Assembly (NCBI RefSeq): GCF_002304005.1
Contig: NZ_MRCQ01000007.1
Span: forward strand, 236,321 to 300,320
Source of the DNA: Flavobacterium sp. ACN6
GTDB taxonomy: Bacteria > Bacteroidota > Bacteroidia > Flavobacteriales > Flavobacteriaceae
DNA length: 64,000 nt
Direction: 5' to 3'
Below the pieces are notes generated by a model. That model saw only the letters and a list, made by a program, of their open reading frames with translations, made no database searches and was not told the origin of the DNA. This document shows positions 27,257 through 35,896 of this stretch, piece by piece. Position 1 is the first letter of the stretch. Every line of letters begins with the position of its first letter. The position numbers and the translations under genes were made by a program.

Positions 27257-27392
27257 TGGTGCTAACAGCCATTTGAGGAGATTGAGGTTTAGGCTGATTT
27301 TAAAGATGATTTTGTATTTAAAAATTTGTGTTTAACTGAAAAACCTCACATCTTTATTCCTCAACCTCACCAAGCGCCAGAACTTTAGTAAC
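27257..27392 (+). repeat. attC-like element 4
   Basis: Begins TGGTGCTAACAGCC, like element 3's CAACAGCC, and ends CGCCAGAACTTTAG, like CAGAACGTTAG. Its inner arms differ in sequence from element 3 but are self-complementary: TTGAGGAGATTGAGG on the left, and TTGGTGAGGTTGAGG as the reverse complement on the right. Conserved pairing with changed bases supports a folded element. Confidence 0.45.
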
Positions 27393-27407
27393 AATTTCAC
27401 AAAATTA

Positions 27408-28136
27408 ATGGTAAACATTCAAGAAATAAAAGACAGTAACCTGACTGAAAAAATAGAAACTCACCAAAAGATTGGGGGAGCTTTAAGGATTTCTGTTTTT
27501 GAAATTAAGGAAAACTACTTGGGTCAATTGCCTGACGAGTATAATGCACATCTGACAACGGCTCGACAAACATTAGAAAAGCAAAACTTTGAATGGAATT
27601 TTCATTTTAACAAAGTCGCATCTAAAAATCAAAGAAAGGATATAGCTTATGCAATGACTGACTTTGACAAATTAGACCCTAGTGGACAAAAGATAGATTT
27701 ATTCCATTTTTTAGGTTCACACTTTGACTTAAATAATAATAAACCTCTCATTCGTGGACAATTGGGGAATAATACTCTGAATTCTTATTTTTATTATGAC
27801 CAAGATGAAATACCAGAAAACAAGGTAGATATTAATGCATTAGATGCAACGTACAAACAATTGTATATGGACAATAAAGGTTATTTTGTTCATGCACTAA
27901 TGGAACCACCTTATAATTTAAGTCTTGAAAAAGAAATTTATTTGCGTGGAAAATATTTATTGGAGTTTTTGGAATATTTTTTCTGCGAAATTAATGAATT
28001 GACAGTATATGCATGGGATACAAATTGTTCAGTTGTCTTTGATTCGGGAAAAGAATGGTGGGGAAGTTACTTTTGGACAATATATAATCCGACAAAAAAA
28101 TGGTATGTAGGAATAATAGCATCAGAGACAGATTAA
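27408..28136 (+). CDS. Hypothetical cytosolic protein, 242 residues
   Basis: Soluble protein with no signal peptide or recognised catalytic motif. It is rich in aromatic residues, particularly in the C-terminal third (EWWGSYFWTIYNP, KKWYVGII), a composition common in large immunity proteins. It is the last gene of the cassette-like array. The start is flanked by TTAGTAAC (27385-27392) and the end by GTTACTA (28141-28147), a 7-bp inverted match that may be a weak cassette signature or chance. Function unknown. Confidence 0.6.
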   Translation: MVNIQEIKDSNLTEKIETHQKIGGALRISVFEIKENYLGQLPDEYNAHLTTARQTLEKQNFEWNFHFNKVASKNQRKDIAYAMTDFDKLDPSGQKIDLFHFLGSHFDLNNNKPLIRGQLGNNTLNSYFYYDQDEIPENKVDINALDATYKQLYMDNKGYFVHALMEPPYNLSLEKEIYLRGKYLLEFLEYFFCEINELTVYAWDTNCSVVFDSGKEWWGSYFWTIYNPTKKWYVGIIASETD

Positions 28137-28183
28137 AATAGTTACTATTTATGTATGTTTTCGAATTGATTGTCCTGTAACGA

Positions 28184-28211
28184 AAAAAGCTCCAGATTTC
28201 TCTGAAGCTTT
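28184..28211 (-). terminator. Terminator of tRNA-fMet copy 1 (shared hairpin family)
   Basis: On the minus strand GCTTCAGAGAAATCTGGAGC followed by TTTTTTCG, 10 bp beyond the tRNA end. The same hairpin occurs at 30522, 38672, 40061, 40471 and 44493 and, inverted, at 44393. Confidence 0.9.
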
Positions 28212-28219
28212 TGTCTTAG

Positions 28220-28292
28220 TAGCGGGAACAGGACTCGAACCTGTGACCTTCGGGTTATGAGCCCGACGAGCTGCCTACTGCTCTATCCCGCG
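28220..28292 (-). tRNA. Initiator tRNA-Met (CAT), copy 1
   Basis: 73 nt folding into a full cloverleaf: CGCGGGA acceptor strand, D stem GAGC/GCTC, anticodon stem TCGGG/CCCGA with loop CTCATAA, T stem ACAGG/CCTGT with TTCGAGT. The 1-72 position is an unpaired C-U and the anticodon stem has three consecutive G-C pairs, both marks of initiator tRNA. CCA is not encoded. Copy 2 at 45677 is identical, including the flank up to the -7 box. Confidence 0.95.
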
Positions 28293-28304
28293 ATGTTTCG
28301 GGTG

Positions 28305-28335
28305 CAAAGATACACACTAAATACGGTTATGCAAA
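28305..28335 (-). promoter_or_regulatory. Promoter of tRNA-fMet copy 1
   Basis: Minus strand: TTTG (28332-28335), a 19-bp spacer and TATCTTTG (28305-28312); a full consensus match, with the tRNA beginning 12 bp downstream. Confidence 0.85.
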
Positions 28336-28383
28336 TAATTTTGGCACTTTATTTTTTTTGATTTCTGAAAACAGTGGCTTTTT

Positions 28384-28907
28384 CTAGACTTTAAAATCTA
28401 ATAATTCTTCGTAAACATTTCCTGTTAAGCCTAGTAGCATGCAGAATGCAGGTTCGGTTTTTATTCCTTTTTCTTTTAATTTAACAACCTCTAATCGGAA
28501 GTTTTCGCCTTTTAAATGCAGAATTTTGGCTTCAATTACCATATGTTTATAGCCATTTTGATCTTGGGTTGGAATATCTGCCCGAAAATTTCGATTTCAA
28601 AAAAGTCAATATTGAAGTTCGCAACGACCGATTCTTGATTATTGATGACGGTTTCTCGAATAACAAAGTTCTTTTCTTTCCCGAAAACTTGTTCAATCTT
28701 CTCGATAAAATCGGCTTTGTTTTTCCAATAACAAATAATATCAAGATCACTATTTTCAATGTCTATATTTATCGGAATCGTGCCGACCAGTATAGGATTA
28801 AATGCAGACAGATTTTCTAAAACTTTGTATTTCGTGAGAAGTTGAAAAACGGATTGCTGTTTTTGATTTCCTGTTTTCAAATAAGAGATGTTAGTAAAAT
28901 CAGTCAT
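28384..28907 (-). pseudogene. DUF4269 nucleotidyltransferase-like gene with a frameshift
   Basis: Residues 1-107 read as DUF4269: YLKTGNQKQQ, VGTIPINIDIENSDLDIICY with the nucleotidyltransferase-like DLD, and FEIEIFGQ. Then the frame runs off to a stop at 28536. Shifting by one base near 28579 continues with the expected DIPTQDQNGYKHMVIEA, later KTEPAFCMLLGLTGNVYEEL, and ends at a stop at 28384. Restoring one base gives a 174-residue protein, the family's normal length. Either a recent pseudogene or a sequencing error. It follows the GT39 gene by 5 bp, so it is in the same transcript. Confidence 0.88.
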
Positions 28908-28912
28908 GTTTA

Positions 28913-30439
28913 TTAATCCTTATAATTTTTTTCTTCCTCGATTTCTTGTTCTAACCTTGGGTTGATATTGATTTTAGCATTCAAAAAAACAAAAATAGCC
29001 GCCTGATATTCTCTGGCATATTTATTTGTAATCTGGCCTCCAATGAATGCCTTTTCAAAAAACGGACTTGTTGTTTTAAATTCGTCGCTGTTTTCTTCAA
29101 AATTTTTTACGCGGATTAAATTTTTATATCGAATATCGAGATTGAACCAGTTTACGTAATCGGCGTTAAAAGAAACCGCTCTAATACCTTTTTTGGTATA
29201 ATAATTAATGGCACCGGCTTGTCCGTAATTGTCACAGATTACAATGGTTTCTTTTTGGTTTGGGAGTTTGGCATAAATAGAATCAACTTTGCCGGCCAAT
29301 TCCTTCCAACCCAGCATATCTGCAAAATCCTGAGGTAATTGATGTTCTTTTCCGTCTTCCCACCGAAGCATTCCCAATGCTCTGTATTGCGCTGAATTTG
29401 CGACCATATATTCAGGACTTTTATTAGGAAAAGCAACGTTGTACATCGGAATAAAAAGAAGTAAAGGAATCAGTATAAAAACAGGTTTTAGAAAACGTTT
29501 CCATCCATCTTTTAAAATTTCTGAAAGATAAACAGCTCCAAATCCAATGTAAATTGGATACAAACCTATAACATAATACGATTTGGCTTTGAAGTAGATA
29601 AAGATTAAAAGTGTAAATATAAATGCGCTCAAGAACAACTGATATTTTTGAAAAGGTTTGTAACGCACGAAAGCATAAAGTGCTGCCAATATTACAAAAA
29701 GAGAACCAATAAAAAAGAGAATTTGTTCTTTTAAAAATCCTGCAAGATCAACATTTACCAATTGCGTTTCTGCCAGTTCTTTCATGTGATGTACAATTGG
29801 AAATTGATTACGGTACTGCCAGACAAGATTCGGGAGAATCAAAAGTAATCCTAAAATTAAAGCAAAATAAAGCTGTTTTTGAGCAAGTATTTTTCTTTGT
29901 TTAGAAAGTAAAATCGCAGGAATTAATCCGAGTAACAAAAACAAAATATTGTATTTATTCAGAAATCCGAATGCAAATACAACCGCGCCAATGTAAAGCC
30001 ATTTGGTGTTTTCAGAAGTTATGTATTGAATTAAAACATAATAAAATAAAGTCCAGCACAATACATCCAGCGAGTTTGGTTGATAAAGCATATTAAGACG
30101 CAATAAACAAGAAAACAAAATACCCAGTGCACCAAGAATCAAAGCGTAGAGATTTCCTTTTAAAAGTTCGATAGTTTTCCAGACCGTTAAAAGCGTCAAA
30201 GCGCCAAATAGGGCAGGGAAGAACTTGACCGAGAAAACCGAATTTCCAAGAAGGAAAATAAGATATGAAAACCAAGACGTAACAGGCGGAACCGATAAAT
30301 ACCCCCAAGCCAAATGGTGCGCCTGATCGAGATGCAGATATTCGTCGCGCTGCAAATCATATTCGGGACTAATTAAAACATATTGTAAAACAAATTTTAG
30401 AATAATAAACCCAATTAAAAGCAGCGTTTTTTTAGTCAT
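28913..30439 (-). CDS. GT39/ArnT-like membrane glycosyltransferase
   Basis: 508 residues with about 11 hydrophobic segments. The N-terminus has the acidic first periplasmic loop typical of the family, RDEYLHLDQAHHLAWGYLSV followed by PPVTSWF, where GT39/PMT_2 enzymes carry their catalytic acidic residue. The C-terminal 130 residues are a soluble extracytoplasmic domain. Such enzymes move a sugar from a polyprenyl-phosphate donor to a lipid or protein at the outer face of the inner membrane. The acceptor is unknown. The downstream DUF4269 gene is 5 bp away. Confidence 0.88.
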   Translation of the reverse strand: MTKKTLLLIGFIILKFVLQYVLISPEYDLQRDEYLHLDQAHHLAWGYLSVPPVTSWFSYLIFLLGNSVFSVKFFPALFGALTLLTVWKTIELLKGNLYALILGALGILFSCLLRLNMLYQPNSLDVLCWTLFYYVLIQYITSENTKWLYIGAVVFAFGFLNKYNILFLLLGLIPAILLSKQRKILAQKQLYFALILGLLLILPNLVWQYRNQFPIVHHMKELAETQLVNVDLAGFLKEQILFFIGSLFVILAALYAFVRYKPFQKYQLFLSAFIFTLLIFIYFKAKSYYVIGLYPIYIGFGAVYLSEILKDGWKRFLKPVFILIPLLLFIPMYNVAFPNKSPEYMVANSAQYRALGMLRWEDGKEHQLPQDFADMLGWKELAGKVDSIYAKLPNQKETIVICDNYGQAGAINYYTKKGIRAVSFNADYVNWFNLDIRYKNLIRVKNFEENSDEFKTTSPFFEKAFIGGQITNKYAREYQAAIFVFLNAKININPRLEQEIEEEKNYKD

Positions 30440-30514
30440 GAAGGTTTTGGTTTTTGGTTGTAAATGGTTTTATGTCAGCGTATATGTTAAACGAATATAA
30501 GATTTATTTTGAAT

Positions 30515-30545
30515 AAAAAAAGCCTCAGATTTCTCTGAAGCCATT
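30515..30545 (-). terminator. Terminator of the DUF4494 gene (shared hairpin family)
   Basis: Minus-strand GGCTTCAGAGAAATCTGAGGC followed by a TTTTTTT run, 60 bp beyond the DUF4494 stop. It has compensated base changes relative to the other copies (GGC..GCC in place of AGC..GCT). Confidence 0.85.
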
Positions 30546-30607
30546 TTATAAATATTGAATTTCTTTTATTGGAATTTGGAATTTCCTTTTTGAAAATTAA
30601 AAAGAAA

Positions 30608-31156
30608 CTATTCCTCTTCTGCTGTTTCAAATTCCATGTGATCTACGATTTCAGCTTCTGCTTTTTCAGGTTTTGAAGCTTTTAGCGCATTGAATCTTTC
30701 CAACATTTCAGATTCTCCTTCTTCACCGCTGAAATAAGGAAAAACATCCATAATAGGCGATTCTGAAATTGCGGGAATCGAATATTCTCCCATTGAGTTT
30801 TTCATTACATGAATCGTATTGTCATAAGCTTCACGAACGTCATTTGCCTGAATAAGCATATACATACTCGTTTTTCTCTCTTTACCGCTTTCTTCATCAT
30901 AAGCGATCAAAGAAACCTTAGATTTAAACCATCTGTCGGTATTTTCAAACGGATGAATTTCAGCATAATTAGCAACTTTAATATTGGTGATTTTAAATTC
31001 TTCACTAATATAAGCAGCCATTTCTTCATTAATTCTTTTTTCAGCTTCTGTATAAGACAATGCGTCAACCAAATATGGTTCGGTTAAAACTTTTTGTCCG
31101 CCAGTTTCATCTGTTTTTCTATATTTTACTTTGCATTCGTACCAAACTACGCTCAT
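30608..31156 (-). CDS. DUF4494 family protein
   Basis: 182 residues, acidic, soluble. It begins MSVVWYECKVKYRKTDETG and continues LVDALSYTEAEKRI and WFKSKVSLIAYDEESGKE, the conserved core of DUF4494, a family restricted to Bacteroidetes. No catalytic residues or partner can be named. The last 40 residues are a low-complexity Glu-rich tail (EAEIVDHMEFETAEEE). It is a single gene with its own -7 box and a hairpin terminator. Confidence 0.85.
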   Translation of the reverse strand: MSVVWYECKVKYRKTDETGGQKVLTEPYLVDALSYTEAEKRINEEMAAYISEEFKITNIKVANYAEIHPFENTDRWFKSKVSLIAYDEESGKERKTSMYMLIQANDVREAYDNTIHVMKNSMGEYSIPAISESPIMDVFPYFSGEEGESEMLERFNALKASKPEKAEAEIVDHMEFETAEEE

Positions 31157-31178
31157 CTCTTTTAAATTTTAAGGATGC

Positions 31179-31186
31179 CAAAGATA
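31179..31186 (-). promoter_or_regulatory. -7 box of the DUF4494 gene
   Basis: TATCTTTG on the minus strand, identical to the tRNA-fMet -7 box, 22 bp before the start codon; no good -33 partner. The 400 bp from here to 31565 show nothing else beyond A/T-rich sequence. Confidence 0.5.
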
Positions 31187-31564
31187 AATTTTACAGGAAA
31201 ATAAATAGTTAAATCTCAAAATAGATATTCACAATTTTGAATATTTTTTGGTAATGTTTTGATGTTCTGAAAGTTGTGAGTTTCTGTATCGAAAATACTT
31301 TGTAATCGCATTCATCCTTTTAAAATTTTCATAAAATCAAATTATTTTTTGAATGTAATTTATTGTAAGCCAATAAATTATTTTCCATCAATTTAAAAAT
31401 CAATAAAAAAATGAATTCATTTCAAACCAAATGGTCAATTTGAACGTAAGTGTCAAAAGATAATGGCTAGGAATGAGGCAAATTCAAATGATATTGGTTT
31501 TTGGAGCATATTGAGTCTGACCACATTTCTAGCTGTTATTTTTTTATAATTTTAAGCAGCATAA

Positions 31565-31810
31565 ATGACAGGAAAATTAAACGTTCAAAAGTTAAAAGAG
31601 ACTTTAAAGTATATTGAGAGCAAACACAATGAAATAAAAAGACAAGGACAAAATGATACGCGAAGCCTTGAGTCAATGTTGAAATATTTGAAAAAAGATA
31701 TGATCGAACAATACAATTTGTCAGATCACCATTTATCAATAAAACAAGATGTCAAAGATACAGACGCTTTTATAGAGAACGTTAAAACCATCATACAGCA
31801 AAACTCTTAA
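31565..31810 (+). CDS. Hypothetical small protein, 81 residues
   Basis: Helical, charged and soluble (KLKETLKYIESKHNEIKRQG). It has no recognised domain, no signal peptide and no obvious promoter. The ORF is isolated between the minus-strand DUF4494 and aspartyl-protease-like genes. A real small gene seems more likely than chance because of its balanced, helix-forming composition, but support is modest. Confidence 0.45.
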   Translation: MTGKLNVQKLKETLKYIESKHNEIKRQGQNDTRSLESMLKYLKKDMIEQYNLSDHHLSIKQDVKDTDAFIENVKTIIQQNS

Positions 31811-31838
31811 TTTATATTTATCGAAAAGAAAATTACTT

Positions 31839-32774
31839 TTATTTCAGTTTGAATTTTTCGTTTTTGCAATCGAGAATTAGTGTATGATTAAGGAAAAGTT
31901 TGTTTCCAATCATTCCCTGCATTCCAGAGCGTTTCATTAGAAAGTTTTGCAGTTTCGATGTGCCTTCGATGTAGGTAACCTCAGAAAGTTTTAAGGATAG
32001 ATTTCCAAATTGTATTTTCTGATTTGCCACAGCTGAGAAAACAGTTAAAATATTTCCCCACGAATTTCCTTTTTCCGTTTTTATCTTGCTGTTTTTGATT
32101 TTATATTTTTTCCATACTTCTTTTGTGGTAATAAATTCGTAACCGCTCGTTCCAGAATCGTATAATAGTTTTAGGTTTTCGTTTTCGACTGAGGCAGGAA
32201 TTAATATTTTACGTTTTTTAAATTCAAAATCTATAAAACTGGTTTCTTGTATTTGGTGTACAAACGAGCATTTATTGTTTTTAAAATCAAAAATGGTAAT
32301 TCGTTTTTCTAATAAATCGGTTCCAATTGTGCCAATTATATTTTTGGCATTCGGATCATCAAAATTAATTTTATGCCCATAATTTAAAACTTCAAAATGA
32401 GCAGAAGCAACATTCATATTTCCGATTGTAAAACCTGAAGAAATCTCATTTTCCTCTTTAATTTTAATTTGATTTTGGAATTTTTCAGAAATAGATTCTA
32501 AGGCATTTTTGTAAAATACGGTAATTGGCGAACCTGAATCAAACTGCATATAAAATGTCTTTTCGATTCCGTTGAGTTTTACAGGCAAGAGCAATGCAGT
32601 ATTTGGGTTTTCTTTATCAGAAATCCATTTTATAGGAATATTTTCTGCTGTTCCAGATACTGTCAGATAGTTCTCTGGTGGTGTAAATTTCTTTTGGAAA
32701 TAAAAATATCCTCCCAACAAAAACAAAACAATAACGACTAAAGTAATCGACGCAATTTTCTTAAATAATTTCAT
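31839..32774 (-). CDS. Retropepsin-like aspartyl protease-type membrane protein
   Basis: 311 residues from the ATG at 32774 (a TTG six codons upstream is less likely). One N-terminal transmembrane anchor (ITLVVIVLFLLGGYFYF) is followed by two copies of a pepsin/retropepsin-type active-site pattern: MQFDSGSPITVFY and LLYDSGTSGYEF, with a hydrophobic-hydrophobic-G turn after each lobe (IIGTIGTDLLE, GMIGNKLFLNH). This is typical of single-chain bilobal aspartyl-protease-like proteins of Bacteroidetes. Substrate unknown. It is 88 bp after the XRE regulator on the same strand. Confidence 0.72.
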   Translation of the reverse strand: MKLFKKIASITLVVIVLFLLGGYFYFQKKFTPPENYLTVSGTAENIPIKWISDKENPNTALLLPVKLNGIEKTFYMQFDSGSPITVFYKNALESISEKFQNQIKIKEENEISSGFTIGNMNVASAHFEVLNYGHKINFDDPNAKNIIGTIGTDLLEKRITIFDFKNNKCSFVHQIQETSFIDFEFKKRKILIPASVENENLKLLYDSGTSGYEFITTKEVWKKYKIKNSKIKTEKGNSWGNILTVFSAVANQKIQFGNLSLKLSEVTYIEGTSKLQNFLMKRSGMQGMIGNKLFLNHTLILDCKNEKFKLK

Positions 32775-32862
32775 AGCTGATTTTTTCTGCAAGATTCGGA
32801 TTTAGGTTCCAATTTTCATGCAAAAACAAGATGACATTTTTACGTCATTTTTATGACTTGAA

Positions 32863-33402
32863 TTATAAGAAGTTGTTTTTTAGTTTAATAGCAAGACTTT
32901 GGTTCTTGTTCAAACTGATTCCGTTTAGCACAACAACAACTAATTTTAAGAAGAGAATTGTAATTAATGGAATAAGAAAAAGGGGAAAATCGATAGAAAA
33001 AGCCTTTTGAATAAACGGACTTACAATTAATAGAAAGGAAAGCATAAGACTCAAAAAGAGGTGAATCGTTATAATCTGTTTTCCGAGTTCTCTGTTTGTA
33101 AGATCTTCTGTTTTATACGTTAAGATCAAAGGAAAAATAATACTTCCAAAGGGAATTACAAGTCCAGATAAGGCAGAAAGATTAATGATTTTGGCTCTTT
33201 CAATTCCGCTGTTTTCTGTTTTACTAATTAGATTCTCTGGAATTGTTTCTAAAGATTGCGCAATTGTTTTTAATGTAAATCCTTTAAGAATATTACCAGC
33301 TTCAATTCTCTGAATTGTTCGCAGGGAAAGCCCAGATTTTTCAGCCAATTCATTTTGAGTCATATTTTTTTCCTCTCTCAAAACTTTAACTTTATTGTTC
33401 AT
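32863..33402 (-). CDS. XRE regulator fused to a DUF4870-like membrane domain
   Basis: 179 residues. The N-terminal HTH (MTQNELAEKSGLSLRTIQRI, about residues 14-33) is a canonical Cro/C1 domain. The C-terminal half has three hydrophobic segments with GLVIPFGSIIFPLILTYK, resembling DUF4870. A membrane-tethered regulator that might sense envelope state is implied (inference). It precedes the aspartyl-protease-like gene; a TATTTTCG box at 33434-33441 on the minus strand could be its -7. Confidence 0.75.
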   Translation of the reverse strand: MNNKVKVLREEKNMTQNELAEKSGLSLRTIQRIEAGNILKGFTLKTIAQSLETIPENLISKTENSGIERAKIINLSALSGLVIPFGSIIFPLILTYKTEDLTNRELGKQIITIHLFLSLMLSFLLIVSPFIQKAFSIDFPLFLIPLITILFLKLVVVVLNGISLNKNQSLAIKLKNNFL

Positions 33403-33638
33403 TTCTTTAGATTGCTTTTTTTAAGTATGGAAACGAAAATAGCAAAAAAAGTCTTGATCACAACAATTTAATTATTTGTCCCGTTTCAATTAATAGCTTT
33501 TGTAATTTAATATTTTAGGGCGGAATACCGGATAACCTCGAAAGTTTAATAAAAATTTAAGCCTTTTCTTTAACAAAATTATTAACTTGTTATAGAATAA
33601 AAGATTTTGCCCGTTTTATTTTAACCAAAAACATATTT

Positions 33639-35105
33639 ATGAGAGTATCAGTTGTCCGAAAAAATATAAAATTTACACCAGATTCTAGAAGAGTTGTTGC
33701 CCGATATTTTATGAATGGGAACGAACGAACTCAGCAAATGGTACTTCGGATCATGATGCTGGATGAAAAACAAGTATTACAGACTTTAGAGCAGACGCTT
33801 CGTGAATTTGCGAGACGTCATCGAAATATTTCAGCAGTGTTTTTTAGACATTGCGAAAGAATAAGACCTATAATAGAAGCAATGAAGATTGATTATGAAG
33901 CAATGTCTTTGGATCGAAAAATGCTTATTGGTTCTTATTGCACCATGGAATATGCCATTGAATCTGCTGCGATTTTTAATCCTTCAATTGTAGAAGATTT
34001 TGACCAAACCGGATTAGAAGCGGGAGAAAAACGTGTCGTTATTTCGTTTCGTGCTACGGGAGAAGGTCATATTTCGTCTATTGTTTTTAGAAGAGGAATC
34101 TTAGACAGAGACAATAATCTGCATATAATGAAAATTGGAAGTCATATTGATAAAGCCGAAATTGAACACAAGACTTTATTTAATAAAGAACGATTTCTGA
34201 CTAAATTGATGGAAATGCATACTACGGATAAATATATTACCCAGATTATGCAGGATCTTCCAGATGAGTTTGAATTTGCGATTCTTAAAAACATACTAAA
34301 TACTGCTTTAAGTGATCCTATTATTCGTGAAGAAAGAAAAACCGCATTGCAGGAAATACTTTGGCTGGCCAATTCGTTTTACGACATACAATTCAAACAC
34401 GATTCTGATATTACAGAACGTGTCATTTTTCCAATTTCAGATTCTGAAAGCCGCGGAATAGAAGATGCTCGTTTTGTTCGTTTTGTCGATGATGATAATT
34501 CAGTTCGTGTAATGGCGACTTATACAGCTTATAATGGTCATACAATATTACCGAAACTTATTTCTACTGAAGATTTTTATAGTTTTAGAGTAATGCCGCT
34601 TCATGGAGCTGGTGCGCAAAATAAAAATTTAGCCTTGTTTCCAAGAAAAATAAAAGGGAAATATGCCATGCTTGCCCGAATTGACGGAGTGAATAATTAT
34701 ATCATGTATTCTGAGCGGGCTACACAATGGAATACGCCAATTTTACTGCAAGAACCTCGTTATACGTGGGAGTTGACGCAAATTGGAAATTGTGGTTCGC
34801 CGCTTTGGACAGAAGAAGGCTGGCTGGTTATTACGCACGGTGTGGGTACAATGAGACGTTATTGCATAGGGGCTTCCTTATTTGATTTAGATGATCCGTC
34901 GAAAGAAATTGGAAGACTTACAGAGCCATTGCTTTCTCCTCTTGAAGATGAACGCGAAGGTTATGTGCCAAATGTAGTGTATTCCTGCGGGGCGATTATT
35001 CATAACGACAGTTTGATATTGCCTTATGCAGTATCAGATTATTGTTCTACTTATGGAGTTGTAAATCTGGCGGAATTGCTGGATGCGCTAAAAAATAGTA
35101 AATAA
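33639..35105 (+). CDS. GH130 family glycoside phosphorylase/hydrolase
   Basis: 488 residues, soluble. Family GH130 acts on beta-mannosides, usually by phosphorolysis. The five-bladed propeller starts near residue 260 after an unusually long helical N-terminal extension. Recognisable parts: SRGIEDARFVRFVDD with the general acid Asp, TYTAYNG, then LFPRKIKGKYAMLAR, GNCGSPLWTEEGWLVITHGV and YGVVNLAEL. The extension recalls the larger GH130 subgroup that includes mannan phosphorylases of Bacteroidetes. No sugar transporter lies nearby. It is convergent with the radical SAM gene pair. Confidence 0.88.
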   Translation: MRVSVVRKNIKFTPDSRRVVARYFMNGNERTQQMVLRIMMLDEKQVLQTLEQTLREFARRHRNISAVFFRHCERIRPIIEAMKIDYEAMSLDRKMLIGSYCTMEYAIESAAIFNPSIVEDFDQTGLEAGEKRVVISFRATGEGHISSIVFRRGILDRDNNLHIMKIGSHIDKAEIEHKTLFNKERFLTKLMEMHTTDKYITQIMQDLPDEFEFAILKNILNTALSDPIIREERKTALQEILWLANSFYDIQFKHDSDITERVIFPISDSESRGIEDARFVRFVDDDNSVRVMATYTAYNGHTILPKLISTEDFYSFRVMPLHGAGAQNKNLALFPRKIKGKYAMLARIDGVNNYIMYSERATQWNTPILLQEPRYTWELTQIGNCGSPLWTEEGWLVITHGVGTMRRYCIGASLFDLDDPSKEIGRLTEPLLSPLEDEREGYVPNVVYSCGAIIHNDSLILPYAVSDYCSTYGVVNLAELLDALKNSK

Positions 35106-35108
35106 CAA

Positions 35109-35891
35109 TTACTTTCTGTTTTTGAGATCAGGAATTTTCTCAGTCAAATTTTTCCAATATCTTTTGGGTATATGCTGGAGATGAAGTTTCGTGTTTTTTC
35201 GCGATTCAATGTTGACGCTGCTAAAATAGTTGCGCCATAAATTCTGGAAAAATTCTTCATCTTCATCAAATATTTCAGCTAAAAATTTTGATGAGGAAGT
35301 TTCTGAATCAAACTTTATTTCGACCGTTGAAACATTTTCAAGGTCGTAGTAAATTCCGTATTTGCGTTTGGAATCATAAATCAGCCAGCGTTGATCGGCA
35401 TAACGGTTTTTAAAATGTTTTTCTATAATCGGCAAAACATTACAATCGGGTTCGACGATCGCATAATACAATTCGTCTTTTGTGAGTTTGAAACGCACAA
35501 ACGCTTTCATTCTATGACTTTCTTTTCCCGTTAAATGTGCTGCTTTTCTAACATTTAAAACATCATTATTACTTAAATCTTGTTCGATATTAATTGAGCT
35601 TGAAAAGGCGTATGCTACAAATCGAAATAACGTTTCTTCAATTTGATTTAATTCTGATAAAAAAGCACTATAAACATTATAAAAACCAGCAGAAGAAAGC
35701 TTTTTTATCAGGCCTTCCAATACGCGGTCTGCTTTAGCATTATCTGTTATTACAGTATGAATATTTGAAAAAAGTAAAGCACCAGAAGCTTCATTTTTTG
35801 CAAAAACTACATCTTTGAGTTTGTATTCGTAAATCTCAAAAACTGCTGTAAGCCAGCCTTCGTAACTTCCATCATAAATTACTTGTGTCAT
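35109..35891 (-). CDS. TIGR03915 family putative DNA repair protein
   Basis: 260 residues. It begins TQVIYDGSYEGWLTAVFEIYE, the characteristic opening of the TIGR03915/DUF4130-type family, with RFKLTKDELYYAIVEPDCNV, PIIEKHF and W.IYDSKRKYGIYYDLENV following. The family is known to occur next to a radical SAM protein of the TIGR03916 type, as here (5-bp gap). Together they are thought to handle modified or damaged DNA; the actual reaction is unknown. Translation is probably coupled to the upstream gene. Confidence 0.88.
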   Translation of the reverse strand: MTQVIYDGSYEGWLTAVFEIYEYKLKDVVFAKNEASGALLFSNIHTVITDNAKADRVLEGLIKKLSSAGFYNVYSAFLSELNQIEETLFRFVAYAFSSSINIEQDLSNNDVLNVRKAAHLTGKESHRMKAFVRFKLTKDELYYAIVEPDCNVLPIIEKHFKNRYADQRWLIYDSKRKYGIYYDLENVSTVEIKFDSETSSSKFLAEIFDEDEEFFQNLWRNYFSSVNIESRKNTKLHLQHIPKRYWKNLTEKIPDLKNRK

Positions 35892-35896
35892 TTGGA

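Noticed and set aside
21825..28150. Insertion sequence or prophage as carrier of the immunity array
   Set aside because: No transposase, integrase, phage structural gene or terminal repeat typical of IS elements was found in the window.
28569..28820. 83-codon plus-strand frame opposite the DUF4269 gene
   Set aside because: Antisense shadow of a recognisable family sequence.
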